Shown piece after piece: positions 1 to 7,434 of a DNA stretch of 24,530 nucleotides (position 1 is the first letter of the stretch; each line of letters begins with the position of its first letter). The stretch is from a virus, in IMG/VR virus record IMGVR_UViG_3300047476_001557, positions 1-24,530 of that record, one strand, 5' to 3'. The notes beneath the pieces were generated by a model. It had not been told where the DNA came from. It made no database searches and saw only the letters and a list, made by a program, of their open reading frames with translations. The position numbers were made by a program, and so were the translations under genes.

Positions 1-1195
1 TTGAACCTGATGTTCCTGATGAACCACTTGTTCCGCTAGTTCCTGAAGTTCCTGAAGAACCTGATGTTCCTGAAGAACCACTTGTACCACTTGTACCACT
101 AGTTCCACTTGAACCTGATGTTCCTGAAGTACCGCTAGTTCCTGATGTTCCTGAAGAACCTGATGTTCCTGATGAACCACTTGTACCGCTAGTTCCTGAA
201 GTACCACTTGAACCTGATGTTCCTGATGAACCACTTGTACCGCTAGTTCCTGATGAACCATTTGTACCGCTAGTTCCTGATGTTCCTGAAGAACCTGAAG
301 TACCGCTAGTTCCTGACGCTCCACTTACACCTGATGAGCCCGAAGTACCACTAGAACCTGATGTTCCTGAAGTACCACTAGTTCCTGAAGTTCCTGAAGA
401 ACCACTTGTTCCACTAGAACCTGATGTTCCTGATGAACCTGAAGTACCACTAGTTCCTGATGTTCCTGAAGTACCACTAGTTCCTGATGTTCCTGAAGTA
501 CCACTAGTTCCTGAAGAACCACTTGTACCGCTAGTTCCTGAAGTTCCACTTGAACCTGAAGTTCCTGATGAACCACTTGTACCGCTAGTTCCTGAAGTTC
601 CACTTGAACCTGAAGTTCCTGATGAACCTGAAGTACCGCTAGTTCCTGAAGTACCGCTAGTTCCACTAGTTCCTGATGTTCCTGAAGAACCACTTGTACC
701 GCTAGTTCCTGATGTTCCACTTGAACCTGATGAACCTGAAGTTCCTGATGAACCACTTGTACCGTCCGTTCCACTAGTTCCTGATGTTCCACTTGAACCT
801 GAAGAACCGCTAGTACCTGAAGAACCGCTAGTACCTGAAGAACCGCTAGTACCTGAAGTCCCTGAAGAACCACTTGTACCATCTGTTCCTGAAGAACCAC
901 TTGTACCGTCTGTTCCTGAAGAACCACTTGTACCGTCTATTCCTGAAGAACCTGAAGAACCTGAAGTACCACTTGAACCTGATGTACCACTTGAACCTGA
1001 TGTTCCTGAAGAACCGCTTGTACCATCCGTTCCTGAAGAACCACTAGTACCATCTGTTCCTGAAGAACCTGATGTTCCTGATGAACCACTTGTTCCGCTA
1101 GTTCCTGATGTACCTGATGAACCACTTGTTCCGCTAGTTCCTGATGTACCTGAAGTTCCTGATGAACCACTTGTACCACTTGTAGAACCCGTAAT
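1..1195 (-). repeat. Tandem 9-base repeat tract coding Gly-x-Ser triplets
   Basis: About 130 consecutive three-codon units (GGA/GGT, ACA/TCA/AGT, TCA/AGT/AGC), which read on the plus strand as variants of CCTGAAGAACCACTTGTACC. Synonymous codons vary from unit to unit, so the protein repeat is stricter than the DNA repeat. The periodicity also leaves another minus-strand frame open for hundreds of bases (325-927 and 937-1179). The tract continues past the left edge of the window. Confidence 0.9.
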
Positions 1196-2026
1196 TTCTA
1201 ACGTAATATTTCCATTACCATTATCAATCAGTGTTGCACCACTAAAGGTCATTCCAGATACATTAGTAACAGTTGTAATACCGTCACTAACACTTAATGA
1301 ACTAGTGAAACCTGTAATATCTACTTCATTACCATCAGCACTAACCAATGTTAATGTTCCATTACCATTATTAAAAGTTCCACCTGTTATTGGGGCTGTA
1401 AATCCTGTAACCGTTACAGTATCACCATTGTTATTAACTAAATCTAACGTTGAGGTACCTGAATAGTAAGTACCACCAGTGATATAAATGTCTGTACCAT
1501 GAAAGATTCTCCATCTCGCATTGTCTTTAGTCGCTCCAGACACACCTTCAATCGTATTTTCAGTCCAAGCACTAATAAAATCAATACCTTCTTGGGACCT
1601 AGCGTTTACAGTAGTATAAGTGTCTTGTTGGGTAATTGCAGATGAACCTGTCAAACCTGTTACTCCAGACCATAAAACATCGTAATTAGGAATAACATAT
1701 TGATATACCAAATCTGTTTCATGAACATATGCCAACATTCCCAATCTTCTACGACCTGATGAAATATTGTCAGAATTTAACGTTAATGTAGTATAAGTTA
1801 AACCACTATTTGGCTGAATATTGATTTGAATTGGAATTGTATTTCCCGATAATTGTTGATAACCTGTACCACTAAAGTCTAATATTAAATTTTCAAGATA
1901 ATAAACTTCTTGATACCCCCCAACTTGAGAAATAGAGAAGGTAGTACCTTGCGTACTATTTCTACTTACCCCATAAGGAGCGGTTAAGTTCTGTAGTGAT
2001 GTGGGATTTTTATACGGGAATGCCAT
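1..2026 (-). CDS. Tail-fibre-like protein with collagen-like Gly-x-Ser repeats (3' end outside window)
   Basis: Probable virion fibre or adhesin. The minus-strand frame opens at ATG 2024-2026 (MAFPYKNPTS) and stays open to the window edge, so the C-terminus is missing. Residues 1 to about 177 are a non-repetitive domain. Residues about 178-278 hold short tandem beta-type repeats of about 30 residues (TGGTYYSGTSTLDL, then TGGTFNNGNGTLTL, each ending near TGF). From about residue 279 (position 1192) to the edge the protein is almost purely Gly-Thr-Ser and Gly-Ser-Ser triplets, with rare GTD, GVS and GAS. Glycine falls every third residue as in collagen, but proline is absent. The reading frame was checked at several points and is continuous. 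It lies 26 bases after the 336-aa gene and is last in the visible adhesin block. A role in host contact is inferred from repeat type and position. Similar Gly-rich triplets occur in phage fibres and in surface proteins. Confidence 0.8.
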   Translation of the reverse strand, partial: MAFPYKNPTSLQNLTAPYGVSRNSTQGTTFSISQVGGYQEVYYLENLILDFSGTGYQQLSGNTIPIQINIQPNSGLTYTTLTLNSDNISSGRRRLGMLAYVHETDLVYQYVIPNYDVLWSGVTGLTGSSAITQQDTYTTVNARSQEGIDFISAWTENTIEGVSGATKDNARWRIFHGTDIYITGGTYYSGTSTLDLVNNNGDTVTVTGFTAPITGGTFNNGNGTLTLVSADGNEVDITGFTSSLSVSDGITTVTNVSGMTFSGATLIDNGNGNITLEITGSTSGTSGSSGTSGTSGTSGTSGSSGTSGTSGTSGSSGTSGSSGTDGTSGSSGTDGTSGSSGTSGSSGTSGSSGTSGSSGSSGIDGTSGSSGTDGTSGSSGTDGTSGSSGTSGTSGSSGTSGSSGTSGSSGSSGTSGTSGTDGTSGSSGTSGSSGSSGTSGTSGTSGSSGTSGTSGTSGTSGTSGTSGSSGTSGSSGTSGTSGTSGSSGTSGSSGTSGTSGTSGSSGTSGTSGTSGTSGTSGTSGTSGTSGSSGTSGSSGTSGSSGTSGTSGTSGTSGSSGTSGSSGVSGASGTSGTSGSSGTSGTSGTNGSSGTSGTSGSSGTSGSSGTSGTSGTSGSSGTSGSSGTSGTSGTSGTSGSSGTSGTSGTSGSSGTSGSSGTSGTSGTSGSSGTSGS

Positions 2027-2036
2027 TCAATTTCTT

Positions 2037-2044
2037 TATAAATA
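2037..2044 (-). promoter_or_regulatory. TATTTATA element upstream of the collagen-like fibre gene
   Basis: On the coding strand TATTTATA begins 18 bases before the ATG at 2026, in the 26-base gap after the 336-aa gene. It is one of three exact octamers and four hexamer matches (TATTTA) found just upstream of genes in this window. It could help translation initiation, act as a promoter element, or be AT-rich background. Confidence 0.3.
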
Positions 2045-2052
2045 TTTTTTGT

Positions 2053-3063
2053 TTATGTTTTAATGTCGCCTCTGAAGTAGTATGAACCACCAGCAGGAAG
2101 AACAGAAGGTAATAGGAATTGAGGTGTTACCCACAATACTCTATATGTACCAGCAGGAATTGCAGCACCTGAAGTAACTGTCACATTAAGTCCTGTTAAT
2201 CCTACAATTGTTCCGATTCCATTATAGATATCGCTACCACCCAAATAGGTTCCAACATTAATTGTCATGTCGTTTATGACTCCACCTACACCAGCAAGAG
2301 GAATCCAAACTGTATAGAAGTATTGTATACTTGTATTCAGATTTGAAACAGGAACATTGATTGTTCCAAATGTGTATTGATTTTGTGTTAATCCACTAAT
2401 AACCTCACCAGGGGTTTGAGCAATATTACATTTAAGTAATGATGGTGAAATATAATCACCAGTACCACTAATAAATGATGGTTGGTGTGCATATACATCT
2501 AAATCATTACTGTAATTACCACCACTATTATTTGGAGGTCCAACACTATACCAACTATACCACTCATTTGCACCGTTTGATAATGCCCAAGTCAATAATG
2601 TATTATCATCAGTACTGTCTTGTGGTTCAGCAAAAACATATGCAAAGAATGCTGGCGATGTTGGGGTCGGCGTTAATGTTGGTGTAGGTGTTGTTGTTGG
2701 AGTAGTCTCTTGTGTTGGGGTCGGTGTCGGAGTTAAACCAACCGTTGCACTTGGGGTTGGAGTTAGTGTAGGTGTTGGTGTAAAACTTGGTGTAACTGAT
2801 GGTGTTGGTGTTATACACGCCACTGGGTCGGTTAATATCAAAACCACACCATTAATTAATTCTGTTCTTGTAACACCTGTATATACAGCGGTTGTACCAG
2901 TATTACCTGTATAAATGTCAAATGGTCCTAAAGCCGTACTTCCAGCAGTCATTTGGACCAAAACATTTTGGTTACATCCCGTAATGTTTATCTGTTGTTC
3001 GATTATATCACTAACACAATTAACATCTGTATTGACAACATATATATTATATAAAACACCCAT
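2053..3063 (-). CDS. Thr-Pro-linked two-domain structural protein, 336 aa
   Basis: Unrecognised at family level; probably an exposed tail or fibre component. Residues 1-83 form an N-terminal domain with three or four Cys (NCVSD, TGCNQ, VACI) and a GPFDIY segment that weakly resembles the PFDVYV segment of the 96-aa gene at 4361-4651. Residues 85-136 are a Thr-Pro linker (TPTPTLTPTPS type). Residues 138-336 form a globular domain rich in Gly, Asn, Tyr and Trp (EWYSWYSVGPP near residue 167). No signal peptide or membrane segment is visible. The gene follows the 189-aa gene after a 62-base gap, the second largest gap in the window, and precedes the collagen-like gene. The layout of head domain, rigid Thr-Pro spacer and tip domain matches the 919-aa and 219-aa genes of the same block. 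Function is inferred from architecture and context. Confidence 0.75.
   Translation of the reverse strand: MGVLYNIYVVNTDVNCVSDIIEQQINITGCNQNVLVQMTAGSTALGPFDIYTGNTGTTAVYTGVTRTELINGVVLILTDPVACITPTPSVTPSFTPTPTLTPTPSATVGLTPTPTPTQETTPTTTPTPTLTPTPTSPAFFAYVFAEPQDSTDDNTLLTWALSNGANEWYSWYSVGPPNNSGGNYSNDLDVYAHQPSFISGTGDYISPSLLKCNIAQTPGEVISGLTQNQYTFGTINVPVSNLNTSIQYFYTVWIPLAGVGGVINDMTINVGTYLGGSDIYNGIGTIVGLTGLNVTVTSGAAIPAGTYRVLWVTPQFLLPSVLPAGGSYYFRGDIKT
2656..2811 (-). repeat. Thr-Pro linker coding repeat in the 336-aa gene
   Basis: Codes residues 85-136, mostly TPT and TPTPS units. On the plus strand it reads as repeated GGTGTTGG and GTTGGGGTCGG variants. It closely resembles the Thr-Pro tracts at 3772-4095 and 6754-6885, so the three could recombine with each other. 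Confidence 0.8.
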
Positions 3064-3079
3064 CTATAAAAACTTTACT

Positions 3080-3087
3080 TATAAATA
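3080..3087 (-). promoter_or_regulatory. TATTTATA element upstream of the 336-aa gene
   Basis: Coding-strand TATTTATA begins 24 bases before the ATG at 3063, inside the 62-base gap 3064-3125. The gap is AT-rich and shows no convincing Rho-independent terminator: only a 5-base ACTTT/AAAGT inverted pair at about 3103-3118, with no strong GC stem. Confidence 0.3.
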
Positions 3088-3125
3088 CAAACAATCCCGG
3101 ACTTTAATTAAAAAGTTTGAATTTT

Positions 3126-3695
3126 TTATATTTGAGTTACTGTTATTATCACTGAAGGTGTTCCAGGTCTATCGGGATTTACTTGTGGGGGAATTGCAAC
3201 CATTTGCATCTGTGTAGATGTTGAACTCCACATAAGGGTTATAACATCACCAGGATTTAATTCTAAAACAAAATTCCATGCAGCAACAATTAATTCATTA
3301 TTATTTGCCATGGTAACATCAGTGTTTGACCAAGGAACGTTATTTCCATTGATTTTTGGCCAAACCGAAATGAATTCAATGGCCCCCCCTTGAATTTTTT
3401 TGAATACGGAAGAAAATTGTAAATTGTATGTCCCTCCTGATGATATTGTAATGTTACCACCATCAGAAATTGTAATTCCTTCAGAATAATCTGTGGTTGA
3501 TGCACTCATTACAACCTCAGTATTTGCTGAAACAATATATTGAGTTACTTCCGAATGAAAAGCACCATGTAAATTTCCTGATGATGCGTTTCCCGCCTTG
3601 ACTTTATACGTTACACCATTTTGGGAAACTGCGAACTCCGCATCTGATGTCATTCCTGTTAATTCGGGTAATTGGGATATTGGTAAATCTGGCAT
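3126..3695 (-). CDS. Fibre-type protein with C1q/TNF-like C-terminal domain (tentative), 189 aa
   Basis: The N-terminus (PISQLPELTGMTSDAEFAVS, then GVTYKV, residues 5-32) is of a kind that often opens phage tail-fibre and appendage proteins. Residues about 45-189 are beta-rich, with alternating hydrophobic strands, an NLQFSSVFKK segment, a central ISVWPKINGNNVPWS segment, a FVLELNPGDVITLMW segment and a terminal SVIITVTQI strand. This spacing is that of C1q/TNF-like jelly-roll trimers seen at phage fibre tips, where a GD turn precedes a long strand. The fold is judged from pattern only. It starts 4 bases after the stop of the 219-aa gene, so the two are probably translated together. Likely role: receptor-binding tip or decoration protein. 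It could also be an unrelated beta sandwich. Confidence 0.7.
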   Translation of the reverse strand: MPDLPISQLPELTGMTSDAEFAVSQNGVTYKVKAGNASSGNLHGAFHSEVTQYIVSANTEVVMSASTTDYSEGITISDGGNITISSGGTYNLQFSSVFKKIQGGAIEFISVWPKINGNNVPWSNTDVTMANNNELIVAAWNFVLELNPGDVITLMWSSTSTQMQMVAIPPQVNPDRPGTPSVIITVTQI

Positions 3696-3699
3696 AATA

Positions 3700-4359
3700 T
3701 TATGTTATAATAAATTTAGACCCATCCTCTTGTAATAAGTAGAATCCGTCTTCTTGTAATAAATAGTTGTTAGGCGTTAAAGTCAACGTTGGCGTATTTG
3801 TTGGAGTATAAGTAGGTGTTGGAGTTTCCGTATTTGTTGGAGTATAAGTAGGTGTCGGAGTTTCCGTATTTGTTGGAGTATAAGTATTTGTTGGAGTATA
3901 AGTAGGTGTTGGTGTTTGAGTATTAGTTGGCGTCTGAGTTGGTGTTTGTGTAAATGTTGCGGTAGGAGTTTGAGTTGGTGTCGATGTAGGAGTCTCTGTT
4001 ACAACATCTGTTGGTGTTTGAGTATTGGTTGGTGTATTAGTTGGAGTCTGAGTTGGTGTTGGTGTTGGAGTATAAGTAGGTGTTGACCTTGGTGTTGCAC
4101 TTACGGGTAACAAATCAATCTCAAAGAAACAATTGTATCTACAATCTAAAATGTGGAATGTTGAACATCCGTTACCATCACTAACTTGAAGAATAACCTC
4201 ATTAGCACCATCAAAAATAGGTGGTAAGTAGTATTGAACAACCGTACTTAATGTACTCGCAGAACCCAAATACGTACAATTATTCATGTTTGTATCACAA
4301 ACAGTGAATAAAAAAGGTGGTGTTCCTGAAACCGCGACAATCGTTATTCTTGTTGACAT
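3700..4359 (-). CDS. Adhesin-like protein: Cys-containing module, long Thr-Pro linker and LLQEDG tail, 219 aa
   Basis: Three parts are visible. Residues 1-85 align along their length with the whole 96-aa neighbour: GT-PF near 12-16, a D with NN-T near 22-29, YYLPPIF at 43-49, DGNGC at 61-65, and DCRYNCFFEI at 72-81. Residues 89-196 are an almost unbroken Thr-Pro spacer (TPTYTPTNTETPTP units). Residues 199-219 hold a doubled YLLQEDG motif and end KFIIT. Repeated LLxEDG ends are common in phage and metagenomic fibre proteins. The gene begins one base after the stop of the 96-aa gene (TAATATG), which suggests translational coupling and origin by duplication. Probably a surface-exposed baseplate or fibre component with the N-terminal module as its base. 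That role is inferred from architecture. Confidence 0.75.
   Translation of the reverse strand: MSTRITIVAVSGTPPFLFTVCDTNMNNCTYLGSASTLSTVVQYYLPPIFDGANEVILQVSDGNGCSTFHILDCRYNCFFEIDLLPVSATPRSTPTYTPTPTPTQTPTNTPTNTQTPTDVVTETPTSTPTQTPTATFTQTPTQTPTNTQTPTPTYTPTNTYTPTNTETPTPTYTPTNTETPTPTYTPTNTPTLTLTPNNYLLQEDGFYLLQEDGSKFIIT
3772..4095 (-). repeat. Thr-Pro linker coding repeat in the 219-aa gene
   Basis: Codes residues 89-196. The plus strand shows repeated GTTGGAGTATAAGTAGGTGT and TTTGTTGGAGT units, the most regular at 3795-3905 where near-identical copies of about 45 bases follow each other. Copy number could vary by slippage or recombination. Confidence 0.85.
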
Positions 4360-4360
4360 A

Positions 4361-4651
4361 TTATGATAATATCGATAGGTTAATCGTACACACGTTGTCG
4401 TTTATCACAATTTCAAAAGCACAACCAGTTCTACAAACTAAAAATTTAGATAATTCACAATTATTTGCATCTTTAATTATTAACATAATTCCAGGTGCAT
4501 AATTAAAAATTGCTGGTAAATAGAAATATTCTATCGGTGGTACATTTGTACCAATAGTTCCAATAAATGTATTATTGTTTCCGTAATAATCTGAAACATA
4601 AACATCAAATGGTGATGTACCTGTTATGGACGTTATATCTATTCTTGACAT
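4361..4651 (-). CDS. Stand-alone Cys-containing module protein, 96 aa
   Basis: Unrecognised family, but clearly a paralogue of the N-terminal 85 residues of the next gene (219 aa). Shared points in order are SITGTSPF versus AVSGTPPF, D-(x)4-NN-T, YFYLPAIF versus YYLPPIF, a hydrophobic strand (IMLIIKD versus VILQVSD), N-C, and L-CR-x2-C-FEI. Here the protein ends about 15 residues after FEI with no Thr-Pro linker. It may be a free copy of the module, for example a subunit completing a ring or trimer, or a product of gene duplication. The ATG overlaps the stop of the 919-aa gene by one base (TAATG), so translation is probably coupled. Position in the adhesin block points to a small virion protein; the function itself is unknown. 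Confidence 0.75.
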   Translation of the reverse strand: MSRIDITSITGTSPFDVYVSDYYGNNNTFIGTIGTNVPPIEYFYLPAIFNYAPGIMLIIKDANNCELSKFLVCRTGCAFEIVINDNVCTINLSILS

Positions 4652-7410
4652 TAGGTTTCACAATTAATATCGTATTGAATGATTAAATCTATAACAACTT
4701 GTTGGTTTGCTAATTCACCCTCAGTTTGTATTGATATTACACTTGAATTATTGTCCACCGTGACTGACGAAACACCGGGAACTGTTAATAGTAAAGTTTC
4801 AACAGTATCGTACCATTGTTGGTCAGTAGGAATATCTAATAATGTTGTACCAGTATAAAATGATTGTTGATATGTAATACCACTAATAACAGCTTCAGCA
4901 ACATATGTAGCAGAACTTAAAACACAATTAGTATTACCTGATGTTAAATCATTAAATCCCTCATTTAACATTTGTAAAATTCCACGTTGTGTACCTGATG
5001 TAAACACAAAATCAGTTTCACACATTGTATAAATTTGATAAGTTGTTTGTACGGAATTACAATTAATTGTTGAGTATCTTGTTTGTACACAAGAGTTATT
5101 ATCAGTAATTGTCAAAGAGTAGGTACCACCTGTAAGACCCGAAACATATATGTCTTGTGGATTTAATGGTACATTATCTGACCATAGGAAAGTAAATGGT
5201 GGTTCACCTGATGTAATTAAAGCAGTTAATGTTCCAGTGTCACCACTACCGCAACTTGTTGGGTATAGGGAGAAATTAACACTTGATGAAATTGGTAATG
5301 TTACCGTACCTGTTTGTGTACATCCGTTAGAGTCTGTAACAGAATATGTGTAATTACCAGAACTCAAAGAATTAAAAGTAACATTCAATGATGATGAATT
5401 AATTGATGAACCGTCACTCAATTGAAACAAATAAGGAGCTGTGCCTCCCGATGATAATATTAAATTAATTGAACCATCGTTGTTATTACAAGTTCCACCT
5501 GTATAATAAGTCGTAACACTAAATAAATTTTCCGCAATTATTGTAACATTTTGACTATATGAACAACTACTATCATCTTGAATGAAGATAGTATAATCAC
5601 CACTAGTTAAATTAGTAAATGTTTGAACCGTTGAATTTGTGGTAATACTAATGGTGTTAGAGTCGGGTTTTACCAATGTATATGTATATGGTACTGACCC
5701 CCCAATTAACGAAACAAGTATTTGACCGTCATTAGCGCTACAAGTTGAGTTTATAGTATCAATTTCTACGGTATAAAAAGAATTTGGTGTTTGTATTGAT
5801 GTGTCAAATTGTATCTTACAAAGAGCAGCATCAGTAATTAACACACTAAACAAACCGGCAGATAAACCAGTAAATGTATATTCTTGTGAATATGTGACAA
5901 CAAATGTTCCATTAGAACCAGAATAAAAATAAGGTCCTGTTCCACCGGTAATCGTTAACAATAAAGCCCCGTCAGAAGTAAAACAAGTTGGTGTTTGAGC
6001 ACTCCAAGAACCCAAACCAACTGATGGTACATAATCAATAAATGCCGATTCTGTTTTAATACAACCATCTGCAGATGTTACTGTACAAGTATAAGTTCCT
6101 GTAGTTAAACCTGTGATTGAACTACCTGTTGTACCATCACTCCACAAATATGTAAATGGTGCGTTCCCTGTTACACCTGTAACAAAAATTTTACCTGTTG
6201 GGCTAGCACATTGAGTATCATTTACAATATAAAATCCAAAATCTAATGTGTTTGAAGAATAAACAATACAAGTATCTGTAGTTGCGGTACATCCACCATC
6301 ACTAATTGCCGTTACAGAATAAGTTCCTGCGGATAATGAATCAAAAATCGCAATACCATTATTTGTTGATTGTGAAGAAATTAAATTACCACTATTATAT
6401 AAATAATAATTTACATTCAAGTTACTTGAACTTGCCGATACGGTCATACTACCATTGTATAATCCACATGTTGTATTTGTGATGTTAATAAAATCAACCT
6501 CAAAATAATCTTCAACGATTGCTGTAATATAAAACTCATTATTTACAGGTGCGGTGGCATCATTGGCTCTGATGTGGTAAGTACCTGCAGGTAAACTATC
6601 TTTATATGAACCCACACCCAATTCAGGGTCATACCAATCAAAGGTATATGGTGTTGTTCCACCTGAAGCGGTAATTTGAATGGCACCCAATGATGATACA
6701 CAAGTACCTGTAATATTAAGAGTATAAGCAAACGCATTACCATTTCCAAATCCACTCAATGTTGGTGTTGGAGTTGGGTAATTTGAAGGAGTTACCGTTT
6801 GTGTTGGAGTCGTTGAAGGCGTAATTGTAACTGTAGGTGTTACAGTTGGAGTCGTGGTCAGTGTAGGTGTTGGTGTAGGTGTTGTCGCACATGGTAAAAC
6901 ACCAATACATGTTGAACAATCAGGATAAACCGCATATGAAAATGTGGGTGCTGGGTCTACATATATTGTTGAACCTGTGTATCCTGTTATAACTGTTGCA
7001 CATAAATTTAATGTTCCACCGGTTCCATTATAATACAATGCAAATACCGCACCATTTACATAATCATCAGCTAATTCAATATCACCACGTCTGAAACTAA
7101 ACGTTGAACCGTCACAACAAGCCGAAAATGTATAATAAACATTATTTGGATACATGTCCGTATTTACAGACGGACATCCTGAGGCAGAATTACAAGCACC
7201 AGCAACATTTGTTGCCAATGGTGTTAAAAATGTTTGTTTTGGTGATGAACCACCAGTTCCAAAATAATAGTAACAAGCACCATCACCACTATAGATAACA
7301 TAACTTTGGTTGAATGTCCAAGTAGCTGTATTATCAATTTCAAAAGTTTTGGTAATGACTGGTCCTGTACCCGAAAAACAGTTTCTAAAAAATGCGTTAA
7401 CTAATGCCAT
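4651..7410 (-). CDS. SprB-repeat adhesin-like virion protein, 919 aa
   Basis: Residues 1-174 are a Cys-rich N-terminal domain (CCDGSTFSF near 98, CSTC at 165-168). Residues 176-219 are a Thr-Pro linker. Residues about 228-788 contain seven divergent repeats of 70-85 residues built as T-x-C, then DG-x-I, a GGT-PY-Y segment, L-AGTY, and D-x-GC. The clearest copy has APFTYLWSDGTTGSSITGL followed by GTYTCTV. This is the SprB/PKD-like repeat pattern known from Bacteroidota gliding adhesins. Residues about 790-919 resemble the C-terminus of the 984-aa protein upstream. No signal peptide is visible, which fits a virion protein rather than a cell-secreted adhesin. It lies 24 bases after the 984-aa gene, and its stop overlaps the next ATG. 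Likely role: tail-borne host adhesion, with the repeats as stalk or sugar-binding units (inference). Confidence 0.85.
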   Translation of the reverse strand: MALVNAFFRNCFSGTGPVITKTFEIDNTATWTFNQSYVIYSGDGACYYYFGTGGSSPKQTFLTPLATNVAGACNSASGCPSVNTDMYPNNVYYTFSACCDGSTFSFRRGDIELADDYVNGAVFALYYNGTGGTLNLCATVITGYTGSTIYVDPAPTFSYAVYPDCSTCIGVLPCATTPTPTPTLTTTPTVTPTVTITPSTTPTQTVTPSNYPTPTPTLSGFGNGNAFAYTLNITGTCVSSLGAIQITASGGTTPYTFDWYDPELGVGSYKDSLPAGTYHIRANDATAPVNNEFYITAIVEDYFEVDFINITNTTCGLYNGSMTVSASSSNLNVNYYLYNSGNLISSQSTNNGIAIFDSLSAGTYSVTAISDGGCTATTDTCIVYSSNTLDFGFYIVNDTQCASPTGKIFVTGVTGNAPFTYLWSDGTTGSSITGLTTGTYTCTVTSADGCIKTESAFIDYVPSVGLGSWSAQTPTCFTSDGALLLTITGGTGPYFYSGSNGTFVVTYSQEYTFTGLSAGLFSVLITDAALCKIQFDTSIQTPNSFYTVEIDTINSTCSANDGQILVSLIGGSVPYTYTLVKPDSNTISITTNSTVQTFTNLTSGDYTIFIQDDSSCSYSQNVTIIAENLFSVTTYYTGGTCNNNDGSINLILSSGGTAPYLFQLSDGSSINSSSLNVTFNSLSSGNYTYSVTDSNGCTQTGTVTLPISSSVNFSLYPTSCGSGDTGTLTALITSGEPPFTFLWSDNVPLNPQDIYVSGLTGGTYSLTITDNNSCVQTRYSTINCNSVQTTYQIYTMCETDFVFTSGTQRGILQMLNEGFNDLTSGNTNCVLSSATYVAEAVISGITYQQSFYTGTTLLDIPTDQQWYDTVETLLLTVPGVSSVTVDNNSSVISIQTEGELANQQVVIDLIIQYDINCET
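5047..6729 (-). repeat. Seven SprB-like domain repeats (protein level)
   Basis: Repeat boundaries judged by eye start near TGTCVSS, TTCGLYN, TQCASPT, PTCFTSD, STCSAND, GTCNNND and TSCGSGD. Each repeat has two Cys, one near its start and usually one in a D-x-x-C motif near its end. Sequence identity between copies is low, so this is an old protein repeat rather than a recent DNA tandem duplication. Confidence 0.75.
6754..6885 (-). repeat. Thr-Pro linker coding repeat in the 919-aa gene
   Basis: Codes residues 176-219 (TPTPTPTLTTTPTVTPT type), joining the Cys-rich N-terminal domain to the SprB-like repeats. Third copy of this linker type in the window. Confidence 0.8.
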
Positions 7411-7434
7411 TATCTCTAAATACTAAATTTTAAT

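Noticed and set aside
325-1179. Open frames coding VLQEHQEL-type repeats (325-927 and 937-1179, minus strand)
   Set aside because: They are the shifted reading of the 9-base collagen-like repeat. The in-phase frame runs unbroken from the ATG at 2026 and has a proper non-repetitive N-terminal domain.
1-1195. CRISPR-like array suggested by dense short repeats
   Set aside because: The period is 9 bases with no distinct spacers, and the repeats keep a single coding frame of Gly-x-Ser.
2475-2687. Plus-strand open frames such as 2475-2687, 2915-3217 and 15391-15723
   Set aside because: All lie opposite well-supported minus-strand genes, have odd composition, and show no domain or start signal.
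3100-3120. Possible terminator between the 189-aa and 336-aa genes
   Set aside because: Only a 5-base AT stem with no GC-rich hairpin or clear U-run in the coding direction.
4361-4651. The 96-aa gene as a truncated, broken copy of the 219-aa gene
   Set aside because: It has its own coupled start and stop and keeps all shared motif residues, with a normal-looking C-terminus, so it is more likely a functional short paralogue.
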